Positions 1 to 5,444 of a DNA stretch of 5,444 bases are shown here, piece after piece (position 1 is the stretch's first letter; each line of letters opens with the position of its first letter). The DNA is from Nitrospiria bacterium (GTDB lineage: Bacteria > Nitrospirota > Nitrospiria > Nitrospirales > UBA8639), in NCBI GenBank assembly GCA_030430725.1, contig JAUIKP010000262.1:1-5444 (forward strand), in the 5' to 3' direction. The notes beneath the pieces are model-generated. The model was not told where the DNA came from. It saw nothing but the letters and a program-made list of their open reading frames with translations, and did not search any database. The position numbers and the translations under genes were made by a program.

Positions 1-638
1 TGGCAGTGACTCATGCGGGCATTACCACAGGAGGCGATGGAGCCTCGCACCAGGCATGCGAGGACATCGCCATTACCCGTGCCTTTCCAAATTTCACTGT
101 TCTGGTTCCTGGCGACTATGAAGAAGCGAAACAAGCAACCAAGGCGGCGGCCACTCATCCCGGCCCTATCTATTTACGCTTTGGACGGGATGCCTACCCG
201 GTCGTTTCAGAGATCCATAGCAATTTCGAAATCGGAAAGGCTAAAACACTTCGCGAAGGCAACGACGTGACAATTGTCACCACCGGAATCATGGTCTCCG
301 AAGGCCTAAAGGCTGTAGACAAACTAAAAGAACAGGGCTTCCACGCACGCCTTCTTCACTACCCGACCATCAAGCCGCTGGATCTCGAACCGCTACTGAA
401 AGCAGCGAAGGAAACCAGAGGCTTTGTCACCGCCGAGGAACATTCGATCATCGGAGGTCTTGGCGAAGCCGTCGCTTCTGCCTTGGCAGAAACCGCTCCG
501 GCTCCCGTCAGACGCATTGGTGTTCGCGATGTTTACGGCGAGTCCGGGACTGCTCCCGAGCTGCTGAATAAGTTTGGTCTCCGCTCATGCGATATCGTTC
601 GAGAAGCCCTCACGATTCTCCATACTGTTCATCCATGA
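1..638 (+). CDS. Transketolase C-terminal subunit (5' partial)
   Basis: The reading frame is already open at base 3, and the GTG at 6 lies inside a conserved block, so the true start is upstream. The visible 211 residues cover the end of the pyrimidine-binding domain, with a THAG...GGDGASHQ...EDIAITRAFPN block that is the transketolase/DXS-type 'DG-x-x-HQ-x-x-E' signature. From about residue 80 (EGNDVTIVTTG) to the end comes the transketolase C-terminal domain, including TAEEHSIIGGLGEAV. Transketolases move a two-carbon ketol unit between sugars using thiamine diphosphate, in the cytoplasm. The short C-terminal half and its wording (FEIGKA, PTIKPLD, IGVRDVYGESG) look most like the small subunit of split, two-chain transketolases, so a gene for the ThDP-binding N-terminal subunit is expected just upstream. 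A single-chain enzyme cannot be excluded because the start is missing. It overlaps the next gene by four bases (ATGA), which suggests translational coupling. Confidence 0.93.
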   Translation, partial: AVTHAGITTGGDGASHQACEDIAITRAFPNFTVLVPGDYEEAKQATKAAATHPGPIYLRFGRDAYPVVSEIHSNFEIGKAKTLREGNDVTIVTTGIMVSEGLKAVDKLKEQGFHARLLHYPTIKPLDLEPLLKAAKETRGFVTAEEHSIIGGLGEAVASALAETAPAPVRRIGVRDVYGESGTAPELLNKFGLRSCDIVREALTILHTVHP

Positions 639-1669
639 AAGCTGTCGTTAAAACCGCACCGGGAACGGGTCATGTTGAACTTCTGGATCTGAAGGAGCCT
701 AGTCCGAAGCGGAACCAAGTAAAAATGGAGATATTCTCTTGCGGCATCTGCGGCACAGACCTTCATGTTTACAATGATACATTTCGCAATTATCCGCCGG
801 TAATCCTTGGCCATGAGTTCGTGGGACGCGTAATAGAAGAAGGCGCCGATATCAAAGGAACGACCGACCGTTCCGCGCGATACGCGGTTCTCGGAGCCAA
901 TACCGTAACTTGTGGCCATTGCGACTATTGCCGCTCAGGAGAATTTATGTTTTGCCCGGACCGGCGAGGCATGGGCCATGGGGTCAACGGGGCATTCACC
1001 CGCTACGCATGCATGCGGCCGAACCAACTCTTTCGCCTAAACGACGAACTGCCAGAGGAAGCGGGCACCCTCGTTGAGCCCCTTGCAGCCGCAGTCCACG
1101 CCGTTTTGGAAATCGCAACCCTACGACCCAATGATATCGCCCTGGTTTCCGGCCCCGGTCCCATCGGATTGCTTTGTTCCTTAGTTCTTATTCAAGAAGG
1201 AATTCCAACCATCGTGGCAGGTACGTCTAAGGATGCTGAACGTTTGTCGTTAATCAAAACTCTCGGAGCGGCCGCTATCGTTAATGTTGAAAAGGATGAT
1301 CTGATGGAATGCGTGCGAGAAACAACCCAAGGCCTCGGTGTTGATATCGCCTTCGAGGTCTCAGGCGCGGCCGCTTCAGCCAAAGCATGCTTGGAAGCGG
1401 TTCGTCCCCTTGGGCAATACATTCAGGTGGGACACTTTGGCAACGACATCTCCTTGCCGTTCGACCATGTCGCTTTCAAACAACTGCGTGTGTTGGGTTC
1501 GGTTGGATACACCGCCAAAACTTGGACGCGATCAATGGATCTTCTCAAGCGAGGGTTGAATCCCGTTCCATTGATCACGCACAGATTTCCAATTTCCCAA
1601 TGGAAGAAAGGCTTCGACCTGTTCGAATCGGGTGAGGCAATTAAGGTTCTTTTGACTCCAGAAGTTTAA
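635..1669 (+). CDS. Zinc-dependent medium-chain alcohol/polyol dehydrogenase
   Basis: A 344-residue cytoplasmic NAD(P)-dependent dehydrogenase of the sorbitol/L-threonine dehydrogenase branch of the medium-chain family, expected to oxidise a secondary alcohol of a sugar, polyol or sugar acid. Catalytic zinc ligands are visible: Cys39 in GICGTD, His60-Glu61 in GHE and Glu148 in VEP. The structural zinc loop is complete at Cys93, Cys96, Cys99 and Cys107. The Rossmann motif GPGPIG is at 173-178. The second strand ends AGTSKD, with no acidic residue at the position that usually selects NAD, so NADP use is possible. The usual GDRV motif before the zinc loop is replaced by a RYAVLGANT stretch. I chose the ATG at 635 because the family begins MKAVV; a longer reading from 587 only adds residues that overlap the transketolase. 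The family is certain, but the substrate is unknown. Length is normal and there is no sign of damage. Confidence 0.95.
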   Translation: MKAVVKTAPGTGHVELLDLKEPSPKRNQVKMEIFSCGICGTDLHVYNDTFRNYPPVILGHEFVGRVIEEGADIKGTTDRSARYAVLGANTVTCGHCDYCRSGEFMFCPDRRGMGHGVNGAFTRYACMRPNQLFRLNDELPEEAGTLVEPLAAAVHAVLEIATLRPNDIALVSGPGPIGLLCSLVLIQEGIPTIVAGTSKDAERLSLIKTLGAAAIVNVEKDDLMECVRETTQGLGVDIAFEVSGAAASAKACLEAVRPLGQYIQVGHFGNDISLPFDHVAFKQLRVLGSVGYTAKTWTRSMDLLKRGLNPVPLITHRFPISQWKKGFDLFESGEAIKVLLTPEV

Positions 1670-1687
1670 GACATACCGTCAAGCTCC

Positions 1688-2491
1688 ATGACACTTCGAC
1701 TTCAAAACAAGACCATCCTTATCACAGGTGCCAGCAAAGGAATCGGACGCGAACTCGCCCTAGGCTGCGCCCGGGAGGGAGCGAATATTATATTGAACTA
1801 CCATACGGATGCCGCAGGCGCCGAAGCCGCCGCAAATGACATCCGGTCTCTTGGGCGGCGTGCGATCACCATCAGGGCCGACATCAGCAAATTCGATCAG
1901 ATTAAAGAAATGTTTGCTCAAGCCAGACGGGAATTTACCCAGCTTGATACCCTCATTAACAACGCCGCGCTCACCGGGTGGAGCACGCTTTTCGAAACCA
2001 CCGAAGAGAAATGGGACCAGGTATTGGATACAAATTTGAAAGGCCCTTTCTTTTGTTCCCTAGAAGCTGCAAGATGGATGCGAAAAACAGGCGCTCAGGG
2101 TTCAATCGTAAACGTGTCGACCAATTGCGCGGCCCTAGGTGTCAAAAACCTAGTCGCCTATGCGTCGAGTAAAGCCGGTCTACACGGACTGACCCGGCAA
2201 CTCGCCAACGAACTCGCTCCGCTGGGCATCCGTGTGAATACTTTCGCTCCCGGTCCGATCAGCGTGGAACGCAATCTACGTGATGATCCCAATTACAAGA
2301 ATGAGTGGGGAAACGTTGTTCCGCTCGGTCGTACCGGAGAAGCCTCGGAAATGATCGGGCCCGCGGTGTTTCTCGCTTCGGAGGAATCCAGCTACGTTAC
2401 CGGGCAAGTACTCTACGCCGACGGGGGCTGGTCGATCCAGGGCAAAATCCCCGAAGCGAACATGGGGAAAGCCGCCGAGCAAAATACTTGA
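1688..2491 (+). CDS. Short-chain dehydrogenase/reductase (SDR)
   Basis: A 267-residue classical SDR, cytoplasmic, expected to interconvert an alcohol and a ketone (or lactol and lactone) with NAD(P). The cofactor motif TGASKGIG is at 13-20, the NNAA motif at 91-94, and the catalytic set is Asn116 (TNLKG), Ser144 (NVSTN), Tyr158 and Lys162 (YASSK). APGP at 188-191 follows the usual PG motif, and the family ending is the VTGQVLYADGG block near 237-247. About 20 residues follow that block, slightly longer than typical. Lys17 in the glycine motif and the lack of an acidic residue at the end of strand two (LNYHTD) lean towards NADP, but not firmly. It lies 18 bases after the zinc dehydrogenase and 7 before the Gfo/Idh gene, so it is almost certainly co-transcribed with both. 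In a sugar operon it may be a sugar dehydrogenase or a keto-intermediate reductase. FabG-like fatty acid work is unlikely from the context. Confidence 0.94.
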   Translation: MTLRLQNKTILITGASKGIGRELALGCAREGANIILNYHTDAAGAEAAANDIRSLGRRAITIRADISKFDQIKEMFAQARREFTQLDTLINNAALTGWSTLFETTEEKWDQVLDTNLKGPFFCSLEAARWMRKTGAQGSIVNVSTNCAALGVKNLVAYASSKAGLHGLTRQLANELAPLGIRVNTFAPGPISVERNLRDDPNYKNEWGNVVPLGRTGEASEMIGPAVFLASEESSYVTGQVLYADGGWSIQGKIPEANMGKAAEQNT

Positions 2492-2498
2492 TTCGCTC

Positions 2499-3638
2499 AT
2501 GACTAATAAAAAGATTCGTGTGGGTATCATTGGATTCGGCTTTATAGGGCCACACCACCTGGACGCGATTCGGCGACTGGGATTTGCCGATGTAACGGCC
2601 ATCGCCACAACCTCCCTCAAAGAGGCAAAATCAAAGGCTGAGCAATACCATATCGGAAAAGCTTTTGGCGATTGGCGGCAACTCATCGATGACCCGGAGA
2701 TTGACGTGGTCGATATCGCCACGCCAACCCACCTGCACCATGACTTGGCGCTCGCGACGATCCAGGCGGGCAAACACGTCATCGTAGACAAACCCATGGC
2801 CATCACTTCCCGTCAAGCAGGGCGGATGCTCAAAGCCGCCCAAGGTGCCGGAGTCGTACACGCGCTCACTTTCAACATTCGCTACAACGTCATGCTCCAA
2901 CACGCGCGGGCCATTATCGACAAGGGCAACATAGGCGATCCGAGGTTCATCCACGGACATTACCTTCAAGAATGGCTGCTGAAGGACACCGATTACAACT
3001 GGCGTATCGATCCAGAGAAAGCCGGTCCTCTCGCTATGGTGGCCGACGCAGGCGCACATTGGTACGATTTGGCAGAGCACCTAACCGGTCTCCGCATAGT
3101 CCGGATGCTCGCCGACTTTTCCACCTTCATTCCCACAAGGCGTAAGCCCGCGAAGAATGGGAAAACCACTGGCTTCGACGTTTCCGTGCCCGATCTGGGC
3201 ATGGTCATGTGTGAATTTGAGAACGGTGCACGGGGACTTTTCAACGTAAGTGCATTGTGCGCCGGCCACAAAAACGATTTAAGCATCGAAATAAACGGTT
3301 CGCGCAGTTCGCTGCGCTGGCAACAGGAACGACCCAACGAACTGTGGATAGGCCATCGGGACGAACCGAACCAGATCCTGCTGAAAGATCCTCCCCTCCT
3401 CGACTCTTCCATTCGCCACTTGGCCACCCTTCCTGGCGGACACAACGAAGCATGGCCGGATGCCTTTCGCAACTTGATGAAACGCATACTCAGCTTCATT
3501 GCTTCCGGAGCAGACCCCGCCAGTACCAACGAAATCGACTTCCCTACTTTTGCTACCGGTTGCCGCGTCAGCCATATTGTCGACGCTATCGCTGCCAGCG
3601 CTAAAGCGGGCGGACGATGGAAACCAGTTAAGGGCTGA
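2499..3638 (+). CDS. Gfo/Idh/MocA-family oxidoreductase
   Basis: A 379-residue sugar oxidoreductase. The N-terminal Rossmann domain (about 1-125) begins RVGIIGFGFIG with the G-x-G-x-x-G motif at 12-17, followed by the family's DVVDIATPTHLHHDLA block (69-84) and the Lys98-Pro99 motif, here VDKP rather than the common EKP. The C-terminal sheet domain carries DAGAHWYD (183-190); Asp183 and His187, with Lys98, match the Lys-Asp-His catalytic set known in inositol dehydrogenase. The family oxidises ring hydroxyls of free or linked sugars and inositols, often at C3 or C1, with NAD(P). No signal peptide or Tat motif is seen, so it is cytoplasmic. It starts 7 bases after the SDR stop and is followed 29 bases later by the TIM-barrel gene, a pairing often seen in sugar clusters, where one enzyme makes a keto-sugar and the other acts on it. 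The exact substrate is not readable. Confidence 0.95.
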   Translation: MTNKKIRVGIIGFGFIGPHHLDAIRRLGFADVTAIATTSLKEAKSKAEQYHIGKAFGDWRQLIDDPEIDVVDIATPTHLHHDLALATIQAGKHVIVDKPMAITSRQAGRMLKAAQGAGVVHALTFNIRYNVMLQHARAIIDKGNIGDPRFIHGHYLQEWLLKDTDYNWRIDPEKAGPLAMVADAGAHWYDLAEHLTGLRIVRMLADFSTFIPTRRKPAKNGKTTGFDVSVPDLGMVMCEFENGARGLFNVSALCAGHKNDLSIEINGSRSSLRWQQERPNELWIGHRDEPNQILLKDPPLLDSSIRHLATLPGGHNEAWPDAFRNLMKRILSFIASGADPASTNEIDFPTFATGCRVSHIVDAIAASAKAGGRWKPVKG

Positions 3639-3667
3639 ACAACCCCTCAATTTCTCTTGGTCTCAAA

Positions 3668-4735
3668 ATGAATCGCATCAAAGGTCCCGCCATCTTTCTC
3701 GCCCAGTTTGTGAGAGAAAAATCCCCCTTCCAGACGCTACCGGAAATTGCTGGATGGGCGAAAAAGCTGGGCTACACCGGCATACAGATTCCCGTTTGGG
3801 AAGATCCTCGCTTCATCGATCTCCGACAAGCGGCGGAATCCCAAAGCTATTGCGATGACTGGCGTGAAAATTTGGATACTATTGGAATTGAACCAACCGA
3901 GCTCAACGCATCACTAGCCGGTCAAGTAATGGCGATCCATCCGGCCTACGAAACTGCGTTTCAAGCCTTCTACCCCAAAGGATTGAACGACCAGGCCAGG
4001 GTCGAATGGGCCCGCCAACAACTACGATTGACACTGCTCGCTTCCGCCCATCTCGGACTCAACACCGTCCCTACTCTGTCAGGTGGCCTGGCCTGGCACC
4101 TCGCCTATCCCTGGCCGCAACGGCCCAAAGGTCTCGTGCAGGAAGGGATGAAAGAGCTGACCCGGCGCTGGCTCCCTTTGCTCAACCTCGCTGCCGAGCT
4201 GGGTCAGACCTTGGCCTTCGAATTGCATCCTGGATCCGACCTGTTTGACGGACATACCTGGGAAATGTTCTTGGATGCGTTGGAGGGACATCCTGCTGCC
4301 GCTTTAAACTACGACCCCAGCCATCTGCTTCTACAACAAATGGACTATATCGAATTCATTCGACTATACGGTGACCGAATTCGGGGTTTCCACGTTAAGG
4401 ACGCCGAGTTTCGTCCCAATGGAAAAGGTGGCGTGTATGGCGGCTACCAGCCTTGGGCCGGTCGAGCGGGACGTTTTCGCTCCTTGGGTGATGGGCAGGT
4501 TGATTTCAAACAAATGTTCAGCCTCTTGACCGAAATCGGGTTTAGCGGCTGGGCGGTATTGGAATGGGAATGTTGCGTTAAATCGCCCGAACAAGGCGCT
4601 CGTGAAGGTGCTGCATTCATTAACAGGCATCTCATCGAGCCAACCGCATTTATTTTCGACGATTTTGTCGGAGGTAAGGACGACCGTGTCTTGAATCGAC
4701 GGATACTGGGCCTAAATGAAGGATGTCAGGATTAG
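3668..4735 (+). CDS. TIM-barrel sugar isomerase/epimerase-like protein
   Basis: A 355-residue member of the xylose-isomerase-like TIM-barrel (AP_endonuc_2) superfamily, which includes sugar isomerases, epimerases, inosose dehydratases and keto-sugar lyases. The putative divalent metal ligands are all visible: Glu185 (FELHPG), Asp216 (YDPSH, with His219), His242 in FHVKDAEF, and Glu299 in VLEWE. The strongly patterned blocks HPAYE (91-95), YPWPQRP (147-153), GVYGGYQPW (255-263) and RFRSLGDGQVDF (269-280) fit a widespread subfamily usually annotated only as 'sugar phosphate isomerase/epimerase'. I know no assigned reaction for it, and nothing here shows that its substrate is phosphorylated. The ATG at 3668 gives the family's normal N-terminus (GPAIFLAQF from residue 6); the next Met is residue 88. 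It lies 29 bases after the Gfo/Idh gene. An isomerase, an epimerase or a beta-eliminating enzyme on a 3-keto sugar are all possible. Confidence 0.92.
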   Translation: MNRIKGPAIFLAQFVREKSPFQTLPEIAGWAKKLGYTGIQIPVWEDPRFIDLRQAAESQSYCDDWRENLDTIGIEPTELNASLAGQVMAIHPAYETAFQAFYPKGLNDQARVEWARQQLRLTLLASAHLGLNTVPTLSGGLAWHLAYPWPQRPKGLVQEGMKELTRRWLPLLNLAAELGQTLAFELHPGSDLFDGHTWEMFLDALEGHPAAALNYDPSHLLLQQMDYIEFIRLYGDRIRGFHVKDAEFRPNGKGGVYGGYQPWAGRAGRFRSLGDGQVDFKQMFSLLTEIGFSGWAVLEWECCVKSPEQGAREGAAFINRHLIEPTAFIFDDFVGGKDDRVLNRRILGLNEGCQD

Positions 4736-4767
4736 CATCAAGCTACATCCAGATGCAGTGTACCATT

Positions 4768-4785
4768 AATTCCCGTACGGGTATT
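4768..4785. promoter_or_regulatory. 18-base inverted repeat, candidate operator
   Basis: The 66-base gap before the dehydratase gene contains the perfect 10-base palindrome CCCGTACGGG (4772-4781). Symmetry extends to 18 bases with a single mismatched pair (T4771 against T4782). There is essentially no loop, so it is a poor hairpin terminator; a dimeric regulator (for example LacI- or GntR-type) binding here is the more natural reading. An A+T-rich stretch (4783-4798) lies between it and the ATG at 4802. No convincing -35/-10 pair is visible, and no regulator gene is in the window. The symmetry is seen directly; its function is inferred. Confidence 0.3.
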
Positions 4786-4801
4786 TAATTTTATAAAAGC
4801 T

Positions 4802-5444
4802 ATGGGTTCAAAGCAGGGAAAACGAAGCGATTTCTTTAAAGAGATAAATGGATGCCCACTGGCCATGCGAAATGGATGGATGAGACAGGCGGTTCAAACT
4901 GAATTTCGAAAGGGGAAGTTTTCAGGGGACTACGACCAACCGGTGGTATTGATTTTTCACGGCGGAGGCGAGACCAACCTTTGCAATCTTCACCATCGAA
5001 AACTAGCCGAGCACATGGCTACCCATCTATGGAAAACAAAGGCCTGGCTGGCGGCGATTGAGCCCGTTGCTGCGGTTACCGATGCGATTTCAATGGGGCA
5101 TGCCTACAGCAAAGAACCTCGTTTGTCGGCCATGGGATACTCGCTGTTCTCGCGCGAGATGTTCGCGGCCTCTATAGTGCAACAAATGGAAATCAACCGG
5201 GCCGATGCGGCCATCATCATTACCGGTTGTGACAAGACCGTGGCAGGTGGCATGCTGGCGGCCTCTTGGTTGAAGGAATTGCCGGTTGTGCTGGTACACG
5301 GTGGCACTATCCGCTCGGGTTGCTCATTGAGCGGAAACTCCATTCAGATCGAAACGGCAACCGAGGCTGCCGGCATGCTGGCCGCTGGCAGGATAAGCCA
5401 AGAGGAGCACGATGATATTCTGGTTCGAGCCCTCCCCTCTCCCG
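4802..5444 (+). CDS. IlvD/Edd-family Fe-S dehydratase (3' partial)
   Basis: The first 214 codons of an IlvD/Edd dehydratase, normally near 570-600 residues; the frame is still open at the window end. The family removes water from dihydroxy acids or sugar acids (2,3-dihydroxy-isovalerate, 6-phosphogluconate, gluconate, arabinonate, xylonate), giving 2-keto(-3-deoxy) acids, using an Fe-S cluster and Mg. Visible here are cluster ligands Cys61 (NLCNLHH) and Cys143, and the TGCDK motif, where Asp144 and Lys145 match the Mg ligand and carbamylated lysine. DAISMGH (94-100) matches DGIAMGH, with Asp94 as Mg ligand. The N-terminal RSDFF...RNGWMRQAV fits sugar-acid members. The third cluster cysteine is expected just past the window edge, after ALPSP. 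Unusual points are Thr-Asp-Ala where many members have a C/D-D-G type motif, CDKTVAGG where a proline is usual, and extra residues between MGH and YSLFSRE. ATG 4802 is the first ATG, GTG or TTG in frame after the previous gene's stop. In this operon an aldonate dehydratase is more likely than branched-chain amino acid IlvD. Confidence 0.9.
   Translation, partial: MGSKQGKRSDFFKEINGCPLAMRNGWMRQAVQTEFRKGKFSGDYDQPVVLIFHGGGETNLCNLHHRKLAEHMATHLWKTKAWLAAIEPVAAVTDAISMGHAYSKEPRLSAMGYSLFSREMFAASIVQQMEINRADAAIIITGCDKTVAGGMLAASWLKELPVVLVHGGTIRSGCSLSGNSIQIETATEAAGMLAAGRISQEEHDDILVRALPSP

Noticed and set aside
587..634. N-terminal extension of the zinc dehydrogenase starting at the ATG at 587
   Set aside because: The added 16 residues overlap transketolase coding sequence and do not match the family; the conserved N-terminus MKAVV begins exactly at 635.
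820..910. Possible compensated frameshift in the zinc dehydrogenase, because the GDRV motif is missing
   Set aside because: Flanking blocks (GHEFVGRV and the CGHCDYC zinc loop) align at normal spacing in one frame, so ordinary divergence is the simpler explanation.
1266..1373. Two GCGGCCGC octamers, near 1268 and 1367, as a repeat pair
   Set aside because: Both fall in alanine-rich codon runs of the zinc dehydrogenase and have no shared flanks, so chance codon use explains them.
2276..2806. Long open frame on the - strand (176 codons)
   Set aside because: It lies antisense across the SDR end and the Gfo/Idh start, both of which have full family motifs; its translation shows no recognisable domain.
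2993..3529. Long open frame on the - strand (178 codons)
   Set aside because: It is a shadow of the Gfo/Idh gene, with no domain pattern and no independent context.
4792..4797. TATAAA as a -10 promoter box
   Set aside because: It ends only four bases before the ATG at 4802, and no -35-like element is found at the right distance, so it would need a leaderless transcript.
4768..4798. Palindrome plus T-rich tail read as a rho-independent terminator
   Set aside because: The G+C stem would be only three pairs around a four-base loop, and the following sequence is mixed A and T rather than a T run, so it is too weak to call.
5090..5343. Two short overlapping open frames on the - strand
   Set aside because: They are antisense to the clear IlvD/Edd coding sequence in the + strand frame from 4802 and carry no family motif.

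Overview
This window holds six genes, all on the + strand and tightly packed. Both end genes are cut by the window edges. Overlaps and gaps, in order, are a 4-base overlap, then gaps of 18, 7, 29 and 66 bases. The layout reads as one operon for taking apart an uncommon sugar or sugar acid. No RNA gene, insertion sequence, CRISPR array or tandem repeat is visible.

Layout: (1) 1-638, C-terminal part of a transketolase, very likely the small subunit of a two-subunit enzyme; (2) 635-1669, zinc-dependent medium-chain dehydrogenase with all catalytic and structural zinc ligands; (3) 1688-2491, short-chain dehydrogenase with an intact active site; (4) 2499-3638, Gfo/Idh/MocA-family sugar oxidoreductase; (5) 3668-4735, TIM-barrel sugar isomerase/epimerase-like protein with a full set of metal ligands; (6) 4802 to the window end, first 214 codons of an IlvD/Edd-family Fe-S dehydratase. 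The only sizeable intergenic space (4736-4801) carries a near-perfect 18-base inverted repeat that could be an operator.

How they may work together (inference): three NAD(P)-dependent dehydrogenases from three unrelated superfamilies could oxidise a sugar or polyol at different carbons. The TIM-barrel enzyme would isomerise, epimerise or eliminate on the oxidised sugar, the IlvD/Edd enzyme would dehydrate an aldonate to a 2-keto-3-deoxy acid, and the transketolase would move a two-carbon unit from a ketose (phosphate) into central metabolism. The substrate cannot be read from the sequence. No transporter, kinase, aldolase, glycoside hydrolase or regulator lies inside the window, though such genes may flank it.

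Organism: base composition is roughly balanced, and none of the five visible starts has a convincing Shine-Dalgarno motif. The combination of a Gfo/Idh enzyme with this TIM-barrel type and an oxidative sugar operon would suit a polysaccharide-degrading bacterium such as a member of the Verrucomicrobiota, Planctomycetota or Bacteroidota. This is a weak guess. The window is ordinary, intact metabolic coding DNA; the open question is which pathway it encodes.
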